A stretch of DNA of 64,000 nucleotides, taken from Bin5 sp034422415. Lineage in GTDB: Bacteria; Chloroflexota; Anaerolineae; Caldilineales; Caldilineaceae. A program made the translations under genes and the position numbers. The notes beneath the pieces are model-generated. The model did not search any database, was not told the DNA's origin, and saw nothing but the letters and a program-made list of their open reading frames with translations. The DNA lies in the NCBI GenBank assembly GCA_965202955.1, contig OZ241871.1, positions 992,001-1,056,000 of the forward strand. Reading direction: 5' to 3'. Positions 8,827 to 17,214 of this stretch are shown here, one piece after another (the stretch's first letter is position 1; every line of letters begins with the position of its first letter).

Positions 8827-8879
8827 CCGGTGGCCAGTAGCCGGTGGCCAGTGGATAGTGGACAGTAATCAGTTGCCGG
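8803..8879 (+). repeat. Degenerate heptamer tandem repeat, 11 units
   Basis: Alternating tggccag and tagccgg units (8803-8851), then tggatag, tggacag, taatcag and ttgccgg, all in exact 7-bp phase. The array encodes the end and stop of the epimerase and borders the ribosome site of the next gene. Confidence 0.85.
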
Positions 8880-8889
8880 AGGACAGTCA

Positions 8890-9285
8890 TTGCAAACCGA
8901 AAAGTCTAGGCAGGAATTGCCCAAGGTGAAGAGTTATCAGGATCTGGAAGTTTGGAAAAAGTCAATTAAGTTGGCGAAGGAAGTCTATCGGCTTTCTGCC
9001 CGGTTCCCGCCAGAGGAAAAATTTGGATTAACGAGCCAGGTCCGGCGCGCGGTTGTGTCGGTTGCCGCCAATATAGCGGAGGGCTCGGAGCGCCATGGAA
9101 AGAAGGAATTCCTCCAGTTCTTGCGTATTGCCGGCGGGTCGCTTGCCGAAACGGAGACATTCCTCATCCTGGCGCAGGAACTGGGTATGGCTACTCCTGA
9201 ACACACCAATCCATTGCTCGCCCAGTCAGCAGAAGTTGGCCGCATGTTGAACGGCCTCAAGCGCTCGCTACGCCCCATACGCTAA
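8890..9285 (+). CDS. Four-helix-bundle protein (23S rRNA intervening-sequence protein family)
   Basis: 131 residues from a TTG start 8 nt after GGAGG. It has the family signatures SYQDLEVWKKSIKLAKEVY, FPPEEKFGLTSQVRRAVVSVAANIAEGS and FLRIAGGSLAETETFLILA. The fold is a four-helix bundle that forms oligomers; the function is unknown. Relatives are encoded within 23S rRNA insertions in some bacteria but are also common as free genes. No rRNA is near. It sits between two heptamer repeat arrays of opposite orientation (8803-8879 and 9287-9328), which suggests insertion as a unit. Confidence 0.88.
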   Translation: MQTEKSRQELPKVKSYQDLEVWKKSIKLAKEVYRLSARFPPEEKFGLTSQVRRAVVSVAANIAEGSERHGKKEFLQFLRIAGGSLAETETFLILAQELGMATPEHTNPLLAQSAEVGRMLNGLKRSLRPIR

Positions 9286-9286
9286 C

Positions 9287-9328
9287 AACTGGCAACCGGC
9301 CACTGGCAACCGGCCACTGACAACTGAC
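9287..9328 (+). repeat. Heptamer repeat, reverse orientation, 6 units
   Basis: Units are aactggc, aaccggc, cactggc, aaccggc, cactgac and aactgac, the reverse complement of the 8803 array type. It begins one base after the TAA of the four-helix gene and ends next to the AAGGAG ribosome site of the following gene. Confidence 0.85.
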
Positions 9329-9341
9329 AAGGAGTTTCCTG

Positions 9342-10289
9342 ATGCTTCGTACCGCATTCATCGGCGCCGGACGGCGCAGCCAGAGCGCTCACTATCCCAA
9401 CGTCAACCGCCTGCCGGAGGTGGAGATGGTGGCCGCGTGCGAACTGGACGAGGAGCTGCTGCACCAGGTCGCGGTGGAATATGATTTCCAGTACCGCTAC
9501 GACGACCACCGGCGCATGTTGGAGGAGGTCGATCCCGATATCGTCTACTGTGTGATGCACGAGCGCTGGCTGCTGCAGCCGGCGCTGGACTGTCTCAACG
9601 CCGGCAAGCATACGTTCATCGAGAAGCCGCCCGGCATGAACATGGACGAGGTGCAGCAGATCCACGACGCGGCCGTGGCCAACGATGTCATCTGCGCGGT
9701 CGGCTTCCAGCGCCGCCACGCCGCGGTGACGCAGGAGGCGATGCGGCAGGTGGCGCGCCTGGGGCCGGTCTCGACCGTGGTCGGCACCTTCAACAAGAGG
9801 TTCCTGGGCGAGGAGGCATGGAGCTTTACGACCACGAACTGGGAGGATGTCTGCCATGCCGTCGACCTGGTGCGCTTCATGGCCGGCGGCGAGCCGGTCG
9901 AGGTGACTGCCTACCAGGACCGCTTCGGCAGCGACTATCGCAACTGCTACACGGGGCTGGTGCGCTTCGACAACGGCGCGACCGGGTTCATCCACGGCAA
10001 CCGCGCCTCGGGCGGACGGGTGCTGCGCGGCGAGCTCCACGGCACCGGCGTCGGCTGCTACTTCAAGATCCCGCACGAGATCGAGATCACCGAGGATAAC
10101 GAGGCGCGCACGCTCAACGGCTGGGACATCGACGGCGCGGCCGAGTCCGACAACAGCCGTTACGACGGCGTGCTCGCGATGCACGAGCATATCGCCGACT
10201 GTGTACGCAACGGCGAGAAGCCGCTGACCGACATCCGGGACACGATCCACTCGATGGCGCTGGTGGCGCAGCTGGAGGGCAGTGGTTAG
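9342..10289 (+). CDS. Gfo/Idh/MocA family oxidoreductase
   Basis: 315 residues. The N-terminal Rossmann part has AFIGAGRRSQSAHYPNV, and EKPPGMNMDE holds the EKP motif of the family. The C-terminal half forms the substrate domain (TNWEDVCHAVDLVRFM, TGLVRFDNGATGFIHGN). Members are NAD(P)-dependent dehydrogenases of sugars, inositols or their derivatives. Its neighbours (SDR epimerase, cupin) suggest a small carbohydrate-handling group. The stop (TAG 10287-10289) is within the first unit of a heptamer array. Confidence 0.9.
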   Translation: MLRTAFIGAGRRSQSAHYPNVNRLPEVEMVAACELDEELLHQVAVEYDFQYRYDDHRRMLEEVDPDIVYCVMHERWLLQPALDCLNAGKHTFIEKPPGMNMDEVQQIHDAAVANDVICAVGFQRRHAAVTQEAMRQVARLGPVSTVVGTFNKRFLGEEAWSFTTTNWEDVCHAVDLVRFMAGGEPVEVTAYQDRFGSDYRNCYTGLVRFDNGATGFIHGNRASGGRVLRGELHGTGVGCYFKIPHEIEITEDNEARTLNGWDIDGAAESDNSRYDGVLAMHEHIADCVRNGEKPLTDIRDTIHSMALVAQLEGSG

Positions 10290-10338
10290 TGGTTAGTTGC
10301 CAGTTGTCAGTTGCCAGTGGTCAGTGACCGGTCGTCAG
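10283..10338 (+). repeat. Degenerate heptamer tandem repeat, 8 units
   Basis: tggttag twice, ttgccag, ttgtcag, ttgccag, tggtcag, tgaccgg and tcgtcag, in exact phase. The first unit supplies the stop codon of the upstream oxidoreductase gene. Confidence 0.85.
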
Positions 10339-10394
10339 CGGCTATTGGTTTATCGACGACGGAAAATCGTATATAGCGCAGATTGGAGCGTTTG

Positions 10395-10727
10395 ATGAAC
10401 AGTTACAGCTTGGAAGAGGTGAAGGAACGGGAGCTGTTTCCCGGTTTTGTCGGCAAGTTCGTGCACAGCGAGAACATGACGTTTGTCTACTGGGACATTG
10501 CGGCCGGTTCGCCGCTGCCGGCCCATTCGCATCCGCACGAGCAGGTGATCAATATGTTCGAGGGGCAGTTCGAGATCAGCTTGACCGGCGGCGAGACGCG
10601 CCTGTTGGGGCCGGGCGATGTTTACGTTATCCCCGGCGGGGCTGAGCACTCGGGCCGGGCGGTGACGCGCTGCAGCATCCTGGACGTGTTTCACCCGGTG
10701 CGGGAGGAGTATGTGTGGGAGGACTGA
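10395..10727 (+). CDS. Single-domain cupin protein
   Basis: 110 residues from ATG 10395 (GGAG 6-9 nt upstream; an in-frame TTG at 10383 is the alternative). The cupin motifs are AHSHPHEQVINMFEGQFEI and GPGDVYVIPGGAEHSGRA, giving the His/Glu metal set. Small cupins bind a metal and act as isomerases, dioxygenases or sensors of small molecules. It is probably cytoplasmic. Its position after the Gfo/Idh gene suggests sugar or ligand handling; the substrate is not known. Confidence 0.85.
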   Translation: MNSYSLEEVKERELFPGFVGKFVHSENMTFVYWDIAAGSPLPAHSHPHEQVINMFEGQFEISLTGGETRLLGPGDVYVIPGGAEHSGRAVTRCSILDVFHPVREEYVWED

Positions 10728-10739
10728 CGGCGGGCTTAC

Positions 10740-10768
10740 TTACAAAGCCAAACAAGATATGGTATCCT
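10740..10768 (+). promoter_or_regulatory. Weak promoter candidate
   Basis: TTACAA at 10740-10745 and TATCCT at 10763-10768 with a 17-base spacer. It lies before the two-gene unit at 10873-11602, in the sequence where the accessory island begins. Confidence 0.3.
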
Positions 10769-10872
10769 CCCCTTGCGCCGGGGGAATCCCGGCATCGAAG
10801 TGGGTCCATTGCCAGGCCAGGGGTGATGAAAAAACCCCATGAAGCAGATGTAGAAACACAGGAGGATTGCAA

Positions 10873-11109
10873 ATGAGCAGTAATGGCTTTCGCTATTATT
10901 CCTTTAAGTTGCCATCCTTTCTCGATGGGTTTGCCCATATATTTGATCTGGGTGGAACACTCGAAGTGAATTACCCACTGTTTGAGAGTGGGTACGAGGA
11001 GGACCTAGCCGCGCTGAGAAGTGACTGGATCGTCATTGGCCAAGACTTTCGAGACGCGTTCGCCACATACGCGGACATAGAAATATCTGAACGCTTGACA
11101 CATGAGTGA
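10873..11109 (+). CDS. Small protein of unknown function
   Basis: 78 residues from ATG 10873, with GGAGG 8 bases upstream. The sequence starts SSNGFRYYSFKLPSFLDG and has no signal peptide, membrane segment or known motif. It is acidic toward the C-terminus. Its end overlaps the start of the next gene by 8 bp, so the two are translationally coupled. The coding reality rests on the ribosome site and overlap. No function can be assigned. Confidence 0.6.
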   Translation: MSSNGFRYYSFKLPSFLDGFAHIFDLGGTLEVNYPLFESGYEEDLAALRSDWIVIGQDFRDAFATYADIEISERLTHE

Positions 11110-11602
11110 TATTGAGGAGGCCCAGCCTTCAGAGCCGCCGGTCGTGCAGGAGGCCGGCGACATGCCAGTCGAAATGCTCGGCGAGTTGCAGGTAAGGTCG
11201 TCCTTGTGGAGCGGGCCACTACCCGCACCTGCTGACCTTCAACTCTTTGAAGAAATAGTTCCCGGTGCTGCGAATCGTATTCTGACTCTGACCGAGAAGC
11301 AGGTGGAGCATCGAATCGATTTGGAGCGCACGGTGGTTCGTGAAAGTCCCAAACGAAGTCACCGCGGGCTGGCGGCCGGTTTTGTACTCTCAGCAGCGGT
11401 CATTTTAGGTGGAATCTTTCTGATCTACTCAGGGCACGATTGGGCCGGAGGCGTTCTAGTCGGTATCAATCTGGTAGGACTGGCAAGCGTCTTCGTATTG
11501 GGATCGAACGCTCAACGAGCTAGACAAAGCGAGAGATTAGAAAGCCTGGTTGAGAAGGCCGATTTGCAAAACGGGAGTCGACAACTCCAAGACTCGCGCT
11601 GA
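11102..11602 (+). CDS. DUF2335 membrane protein
   Basis: 166 residues. The middle has SGPLPAPADLQLFEEIVPGAANRIL, followed by a Glu/His-rich helix (EKQVEHRIDLE) and two membrane segments (GLAAGFVLSAAVILGGIFLIYSG and a second around residues 122-142). This matches the DUF2335 family of predicted membrane proteins often found on phages and mobile DNA; the function is unknown. It overlaps the preceding small gene and forms the plus-strand edge of the accessory island, tail to tail with the DUF499 gene. Confidence 0.75.
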   Translation: MSDIEEAQPSEPPVVQEAGDMPVEMLGELQVRSSLWSGPLPAPADLQLFEEIVPGAANRILTLTEKQVEHRIDLERTVVRESPKRSHRGLAAGFVLSAAVILGGIFLIYSGHDWAGGVLVGINLVGLASVFVLGSNAQRARQSERLESLVEKADLQNGSRQLQDSR

Positions 11603-11638
11603 TTCGTTGGCTGTCAATTCACTTCTCTCTTCAATTCC

Positions 11639-14600
11639 CTACTCGCTCTCAAAGCCGCTGTCGTCGAACTTGAGGGTGCGGCTGTTTTCGGTGACGATGC
11701 GCACGATCTCGTCGGACGCGCCGCCGGGGATGTTGGCCTCTATCTCCAAGATTAGCTGAACGCGTGCGCCGGGCAGCCCGGAAAGGTGGGCGATTACCTC
11801 TTCGGCGATCTGACCGGCGTCACGCCCTGCGCGGGTCGGGTCCAGCTTGACCGAGCCGTGGTAACGTTTTGCCTGCGGTGGCGGCGGCGGTTGAGGCTGA
11901 ATTGGATCAGAACCCGGGCCTGGCTCTGGTCCGGGATCCGGGTCGGGGACGGGAGTCGGGTCGGGATCTGGCTGGGCTTCCTCTTCCATCTGGCGCTGGG
12001 CGACGTCGGGCTTGACGAGGAGACCGGAGGAGGTCTCGTTGATGAAGAGGCCCTGGCCGGCGCGCAGGCCGGGATAGCGCTCCCCCTCCTCGTTGTAGTC
12101 GTCGCCGTAGGCGAAAGCATCGTGCATCCAGGTGAGGAGCGAGACGCCGTCACGTATGGCGTCGAGGAGCACGGCGGGCTCCTGCAGGCGCGGCAGGTAG
12201 ATGTAGCGGGCAAAGTCGTCCACCAGCTGGCCGACGGCGACGTGGTCGCCGCGCCAGAGGGGGACCCGGTCGAGCTCCATGCGCAGCCTGGTGCCGGCCA
12301 TGGCGGTAACGAGCATCTCGTCGTTGACCAGCCGGCGGCTGGCCTTTTCCGCCAGGGGACCCGAACCGCGCAGACGGATCGCCTGCCATTCGACGGCCCC
12401 CTGCGGGCTCTTCTGGCCGGGCGCGAGCAGCCAGGGGAAGGCCTCGCCGATGCGGGCGTCGACGGTGCCATCGGCTGATTCGGCCTGCTGCTGCGCCTGC
12501 CGCACCTGGTGGGGCGGCAGGTCGAGCGATTCGCGGTCGTCGAGGATCGACTGCCAGGCCAAGTAACGCCTGGCCGCCTGGTCGAGGTCCTGGTGGCGCG
12601 CTTCGTCGGCTGCGAGGAAGACCAGCGCGTTGCGAAACAGCCGCGGGGCCGATCCCCTGGACTCCAAGATCTCTCTGGCGGCAGCCAAGGCGGAACTGTC
12701 CGCGGTTCCGCTTGTGTGCGTCGTCGATACGCCGAGCACGACCAGCCCCGCTTCCATATCATCCTGGACATCGTGTCCGGATTCGGGGAAGAGATGATCG
12801 TGCTTGAAATCCCCCTTTTTCTTCAGGTCCTCGCGCAGTCGTTTCTCGATCTCCCGTTCCACCTTGTGCGGTTCGCGTTTCAGGTCCTCGGCCCGTTCGG
12901 CGGCGAGATTGGCGACGGTGGGCTGCGTCGAATACCAGTAGCGGGTGCCGTCGCGGTAGAGGTAGGCGGAGCTGTCGGCCAGGCGTCGGAGCGCGTCGCC
13001 GAAGTCGGAGACGCTTTCGCCGGGCATGGCGCAGCCGAGCTTGATGCGGCGTTCGTCGAGGCCCTGGTTGGCGGCGGAGGGCATGGGCGCGGAGCCGAGA
13101 AAGAGGGTGCGCGCGACGCGGCGGCAGGCGTTGTGACGGCCCAGGTTGGCAACGGTGCCGTCGAGCTGGACGGGCCGCGAGCCGGCGCCGTCGATGTCGC
13201 GCTCGATCACCGGGGCCCAGTTGGGGGGCAGGTAGCGGGTCAGCTCGGGCTGGACGCGGCCGTCGTCGAGCGGGATGCTGGCGGGCAGGATGAGGGGATT
13301 GCGGTCGCCCGACTCCCAGAGGGTATGGATGACGGCGGCCATCAGGCGCAGGACGCCGCGCGTGCGCTGGAAGCTGGGCAGCGTGGACCAGTCGGAATAG
13401 AGACGCTCGAAGAGTTCGGGGTGGATGGGGTAGGCCTCGCGCATGCGCTTTTCGTAGTCGCCTTCGGCCGTTCCGACGGGGAACTCATCCGGCTTGGCGC
13501 GGTAGAGCTCGACGAAGGCGCGGGCGACGTTGTCGCGCGTGGTGAAGCCGGCGCCGGTGAGGGGCTGGAAGAGACGGCGGCGCACGATTTCGAAGCTTTC
13601 GTCGGCGCTGGCGGGGCGCCAGGAGGAGTCGACGCGGCCGACGACGTTGCCCAGCCGCACCAGCGCCTCGCGGCCGCGCACGCCGCCGACCTCGATGTCG
13701 TCGGTCTCGGTGCGCTCGCCGGGGCGGTCGGAGGCGGGCAGGCTGATGACGAGCAGGCAGTTGGGCGGCAGCTTGGCCGACTCGGAGAGGTTCTGGGCGA
13801 AGGTGAACTGGGTCTCGAAGGAGCCTGCGGGAAGACCGTCGTCGTCGTGGAGCTGGCGGGCGTAGGCGACCCACTCGTCGATGAGGATGAGGGCGGGGCC
13901 GTAGTCGATCAGCAGCTGACGCAGCCTGTCGCCGGGGTTGGTGGCCTTTTCGTCGTCGGCGCGCACGCGCTCGAAGGCGGCGCGCGCTTCGTCCGGGCCG
14001 CCGGCGGCCTCGCCCAGCTGCCAGGCGAGCTCGCCCCAGAGGGTGCGCACCTCGGTGCCGTCCGGCTTTATGACCGGGTTGCCGGGCGAGATGCGGTTGC
14101 CGACGAGGACGACGCGGTTGACTTGGGGCAGGTCGGCCACTTCGGCGGTACGCAAGATGTCTTCGACGCCGGCCAGCTCGTCCGGCTGCGCGCCGGAGAA
14201 GAGATGGTAGAGGGCGAGCATGGAGTGGGTCTTGCCGCCGCCGAAGTTGGTCTGCAGCTGGACGACCGGCTCGCCGCCCTGGCCGCTCAGACGGCGCAGC
14301 CCGTTGACCAGCAGACCCCGCAGGCTGTGGGTGAGGTATGTACGGCGGAAGAACTCGGCCGGGCTGCGGTATTCGGCAGCGCCTTCGCCCAGGTGCACCT
14401 GCCAGAGGTCGGCGGCGAACTCGGCCTGCTGGTAGTGGCCGCTGGCGACGTCGGGGTGGGGGTTGACGACCTCGCGCCAGGCGGGCAGGCCGCTGGCGGA
14501 CGCGGCGCTCTCGGCGGCTGCGGCCGCCGCCGCGCGCCTTCGCTGTGCGCGGGCCTGCTCCTCGAAGCGCAGCCGCAGCAGCTCATTCTTCAGTTTCTCG

Positions 14601-14986
14601 ACCTCGGCCGCCTGCTGCGCGGAGACCGCCATCAGCAGCCGGTGGGTCGAGTCGAGGGCGCGGTAGGTATCGTCACCGGAGAACTGTTCCTGGTGCGCCC
14701 AGCGGTTGCGAACATCTTGCAACTCGCTGACGAGACTTCGTTCGGCATGTCCGAGCGTCTTGCTGAAAACTTCATGCCAGGAGCCCCACATCAGTTTGAG
14801 CAGCGCCTGCGAGTCCATCTGCACGAATGCACGTTTGGGCTCCTGCCGGACGCGTAGGATGCGCTCGAGTTCCTGCCCGGTCCTGCTCTTGTAGTGGTCG
14901 ATGAACTCCCGCGCCACGAAGTGCCTCAGACCGGCCTTGAGCATGTCCAGCGCGATGCCGACGCGTTCTCGATTGGTTGTGGCCAT
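11639..14986 (-). CDS. Swt1-HEPN/DUF499 family ATPase of a modification-defence system
   Basis: 1115 residues. Residues 1-130 are a Swt1-type HEPN-like domain, with RNRWAH at 93-98 matching the HEPN Rx4-6H pattern. The DUF499 P-loop ATPase follows: TNFGGGKTHS near 247-255 (Walker A) and LILIDEWVAYARQL (Walker B). The C-terminal end has a Pro/Asp/Glu-rich linker (about 1000-1045) and a small KRYHGSVKLDP domain. DUF499 proteins are the large ATPases found next to DUF1156 methyltransferases and SNF2 helicases and relate to PglY/BrxC of BREX systems. Last gene of the 20738-to-11639 operon; it starts 20 bp after the TOPRIM gene. The HEPN motif suggests possible RNA cleavage; that is inference. Confidence 0.85.
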   Translation of the reverse strand: MATTNRERVGIALDMLKAGLRHFVAREFIDHYKSRTGQELERILRVRQEPKRAFVQMDSQALLKLMWGSWHEVFSKTLGHAERSLVSELQDVRNRWAHQEQFSGDDTYRALDSTHRLLMAVSAQQAAEVEKLKNELLRLRFEEQARAQRRRAAAAAAAESAASASGLPAWREVVNPHPDVASGHYQQAEFAADLWQVHLGEGAAEYRSPAEFFRRTYLTHSLRGLLVNGLRRLSGQGGEPVVQLQTNFGGGKTHSMLALYHLFSGAQPDELAGVEDILRTAEVADLPQVNRVVLVGNRISPGNPVIKPDGTEVRTLWGELAWQLGEAAGGPDEARAAFERVRADDEKATNPGDRLRQLLIDYGPALILIDEWVAYARQLHDDDGLPAGSFETQFTFAQNLSESAKLPPNCLLVISLPASDRPGERTETDDIEVGGVRGREALVRLGNVVGRVDSSWRPASADESFEIVRRRLFQPLTGAGFTTRDNVARAFVELYRAKPDEFPVGTAEGDYEKRMREAYPIHPELFERLYSDWSTLPSFQRTRGVLRLMAAVIHTLWESGDRNPLILPASIPLDDGRVQPELTRYLPPNWAPVIERDIDGAGSRPVQLDGTVANLGRHNACRRVARTLFLGSAPMPSAANQGLDERRIKLGCAMPGESVSDFGDALRRLADSSAYLYRDGTRYWYSTQPTVANLAAERAEDLKREPHKVEREIEKRLREDLKKKGDFKHDHLFPESGHDVQDDMEAGLVVLGVSTTHTSGTADSSALAAAREILESRGSAPRLFRNALVFLAADEARHQDLDQAARRYLAWQSILDDRESLDLPPHQVRQAQQQAESADGTVDARIGEAFPWLLAPGQKSPQGAVEWQAIRLRGSGPLAEKASRRLVNDEMLVTAMAGTRLRMELDRVPLWRGDHVAVGQLVDDFARYIYLPRLQEPAVLLDAIRDGVSLLTWMHDAFAYGDDYNEEGERYPGLRAGQGLFINETSSGLLVKPDVAQRQMEEEAQPDPDPTPVPDPDPGPEPGPGSDPIQPQPPPPPQAKRYHGSVKLDPTRAGRDAGQIAEEVIAHLSGLPGARVQLILEIEANIPGGASDEIVRIVTENSRTLKFDDSGFESE

Positions 14987-15006
14987 GGGTCACTCTCTGG
15001 TTATTC

Positions 15007-15639
15007 TTACGCGAATAGTGTACGCAGCCAGTTTAGAAACGCAGTCGAGTTCGGCACGCTGGCGTCCAGATCCCCGGCTTTGATCGCCAAGCCCATGCGG
15101 CGGGGCTCTTCCTGTGTCGCCAGCCATGCGTGGACCTTGGCCCGCTGCGTTTTTGCGTCAGCGAACTTGCGCGCCACCGCCGGAATACTTTCGATATAGG
15201 CTTCGGACCGCGGCCAAACCGAATCGTCGCGGGGAATCATCGCGGCGACAAAGTCCTCCAACTCTCCCCCGGTCCTGTTGTCGGGCATCAGCCAGATACC
15301 GACGCGCGGCCTGCCCTCAACGATTGTACCGTTCGGGTCCAGTCGAACCGGGAGTTTGCCAAGTTCGAGATGATCCTCCCGTCGTAACCTGTCCGCCACA
15401 GCCTGCCAGCGCGATCCGAGGTCATCGTCGGCGTCGAGCAGGATCCCCAGGACTTTGCGGCCAGGGACGTCGACCTCCGCTTCGATCGAATCAAGCAGGG
15501 GATCCTTGCCTCCCTTTTCGATTATGTGAAAGTTGTGCTCAAGGCCGCCGCGGGCACTCAACTGGATGACGACATGCTTGTCGTCAGGGCCCTCGACCAG
15601 TAACACTCGGGGTTGCGTTTGCAAGTCATGACTCTGCAT
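15007..15639 (-). CDS. TOPRIM-type protein (DUF3226-like)
   Basis: 210 residues. VLLVEGPDDKHV (catalytic Glu) and GILLDADDDLG (DxD-type acidic cluster) are the TOPRIM signature. The rest resembles DUF3226 proteins, which pair with AAA ATPases as a split version of OLD-family nucleases. It starts 4 bp after the stop of the AAA ATPase gene. Likely role: metal-dependent nuclease partner of that ATPase. Nuclease activity is inferred from the family. Confidence 0.8.
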   Translation of the reverse strand: MQSHDLQTQPRVLLVEGPDDKHVVIQLSARGGLEHNFHIIEKGGKDPLLDSIEAEVDVPGRKVLGILLDADDDLGSRWQAVADRLRREDHLELGKLPVRLDPNGTIVEGRPRVGIWLMPDNRTGGELEDFVAAMIPRDDSVWPRSEAYIESIPAVARKFADAKTQRAKVHAWLATQEEPRRMGLAIKAGDLDASVPNSTAFLNWLRTLFA

Positions 15640-15643
15640 TCCG

Positions 15644-16756
15644 TTACCTGACTTCTATTCCCTGTTCGGCGGCAATCCTGAGCTTTCGTTCGGAGTAAGG
15701 GACCGCGCGCAGCCCGTCTTCCTCCTTTTCGAGACGCACCAATACACCCTCGACATTTTCGTTCTCGGCAGCTGCCTGTGCGAAGCCGCGCACACAGTCC
15801 CAGCTGTGCGTCGTGGCGAAGACCTGCACGTTGTTATCGTGCGCCGTCTGCAGGACCATGCGCCAGTAGTCGCGCTGCACCGAATGGTGGATCCCGTTTT
15901 CCGCTTCATCGATGAGGAGGAATCCATTATTGCTGTAGGCAAAAGCCAGGGCCACGCCAAACAGCCGCGACGCCCCTTCTCCGAGGCTCTTCAGCGGGAC
16001 AGGGCCAGAATTGCCTTGCAGTTTGACGATGGCTCGTCTCCCCGTGCCTATTCCACGATGTGCAACGCCTCCGACCACTGCAACCCGCTCGATTCCTTCA
16101 CCGAATACCAGCTCAATTGACTTCGTGATTTGTTCCTCAACGGCGGTAAGGGCAACATCATCCCACATGCGGGACAAATCGGAATCGGTCAGCAGTCCGG
16201 GCCCCAGATACTCACACCTTAGTGGTGGCGGCAACTCCTCGCCAGTATTGAATCTAGGTCCCGACCCACCGGAAACTAGGGAATAACTGTGTCCCCGAAA
16301 GTCGGCGTCAAGTGTCAGCATTTGGTCCCTCATAATGAAGGCAGAAAACACTTCAGGCACTTTGCCAGTTGCTGCACTATCAAAATCTGAAATGGTCGAT
16401 TCGATCCTGAGTTGCTCTGAACTGTCCCGGGGACCGATCAAGACATATAAGGGTTCGGCTTCGCCGCGTCCATGAAAGATTGCCGTCCAGTCTATTTCAT
16501 GATCATCTACAGTACCTTGGTCACTGATTTCAATAATCTCATCTTTGTTTCTCAGAATCCGCGAAATTACCCGCTGCCGCCCGCGCGCCGCGAAGACGCT
16601 CACCGCGTCCAGCACCGAAGTCTTGCCCACGCCGTTACGTCCGGCCAGCAGGGTGACCCGGCCCAAGCGCGGGATCGACAGCTTACTAATGCCGCGGAAG
16701 TTCTCGATATACAGATCCGGGAGCAGAAGGCTGCTGTCTATCGGGGTGTCTTCCAT
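15644..16756 (-). CDS. AAA ATPase (OLD/RecF-like, AAA_15/AAA_21)
   Basis: 370 residues. LYIENFRGISKL and the Walker A GRNGVGKTSVLDAV at the N-terminus; LLIDEAENGIHHS as Walker B and FATTHSWDCV as the sensor strand near the C-terminus. These are SMC/RecF-type ATPases that couple ATP binding to a nuclease partner. The partner is the TOPRIM protein encoded directly downstream. The gene overlaps DUF1828 by 19 bp. GC is lower than in the DUF499 gene, suggesting a separately acquired module. A role in phage defence is inference from context. Confidence 0.85.
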   Translation of the reverse strand: MEDTPIDSSLLLPDLYIENFRGISKLSIPRLGRVTLLAGRNGVGKTSVLDAVSVFAARGRQRVISRILRNKDEIIEISDQGTVDDHEIDWTAIFHGRGEAEPLYVLIGPRDSSEQLRIESTISDFDSAATGKVPEVFSAFIMRDQMLTLDADFRGHSYSLVSGGSGPRFNTGEELPPPLRCEYLGPGLLTDSDLSRMWDDVALTAVEEQITKSIELVFGEGIERVAVVGGVAHRGIGTGRRAIVKLQGNSGPVPLKSLGEGASRLFGVALAFAYSNNGFLLIDEAENGIHHSVQRDYWRMVLQTAHDNNVQVFATTHSWDCVRGFAQAAAENENVEGVLVRLEKEEDGLRAVPYSERKLRIAAEQGIEVR

Positions 16757-17214
16757 TTCCTGTCTACTCCGGAGGAAAGGGGGGCGGAGGAGTGGGAATC
16801 GGGAGATTCCAACAGTTTCTGCTTTCCCCTCTCGACGATGGCAAGCAGAGCCTGGGCGTATGAGCTGAGCGCGGCTCCATACCGTCTGCCTGTCAGATCC
16901 AGGATCAGCTCGCCGTCTCGGTCTTCGATGTGGAAGTCGGCCAAGGTTGCAACGATGGATTCCCGGATAGAGCCTCGCTCAAGTTCCTCGTAGTCGACGT
17001 CGTACGAAAGGCGCATCAGGGTGTGGGCCTCGTCCGAAAGCACCCAGCGAGGCCCGTCCCGCTTCAGAAAGATGGTCAGGTGGTCGCCGTCGTCAAAGCA
17101 GAAAGGCGTGAACACCAAGTACAGGTCCGCACCTTCGTTGACGAGCCGGACGGCACTGGAGACCTCTTCTCTGAAATCGCGTTCGATCCGATCGGCCGGC
17201 ATCTCGTGCGCCAT
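16738..17214 (-). CDS. DUF1828-type protein
   Basis: 158 residues from the ATG at 17214, sharing one base with the DUF1156 stop codon (TGATG). The central TPFCFDDGDHLTIFLKRDGPRWVLSDEAHTLM block is typical of DUF1828 proteins, which are found in restriction-like and mobile loci; no activity is established to my knowledge. No signal or membrane segment. The one-base overlap with the methyltransferase and 19-bp overlap with the AAA gene show that it belongs to the operon. Confidence 0.7.
   Translation of the reverse strand: MAHEMPADRIERDFREEVSSAVRLVNEGADLYLVFTPFCFDDGDHLTIFLKRDGPRWVLSDEAHTLMRLSYDVDYEELERGSIRESIVATLADFHIEDRDGELILDLTGRRYGAALSSYAQALLAIVERGKQKLLESPDSHSSAPLSSGVDRKWKTPR

Noticed and set aside
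8803..8879. Heptamer array considered as a CRISPR or attachment site
   Set aside because: No spacer structure, and the unit length is constant at 7 bp in several dispersed places.
12509..14857. 782-codon open frame on the plus strand
   Set aside because: It is fully antisense to the DUF499 gene, whose domains and motifs are clear. Long antisense frames are expected in GC-rich DNA; the product is low complexity without motifs.
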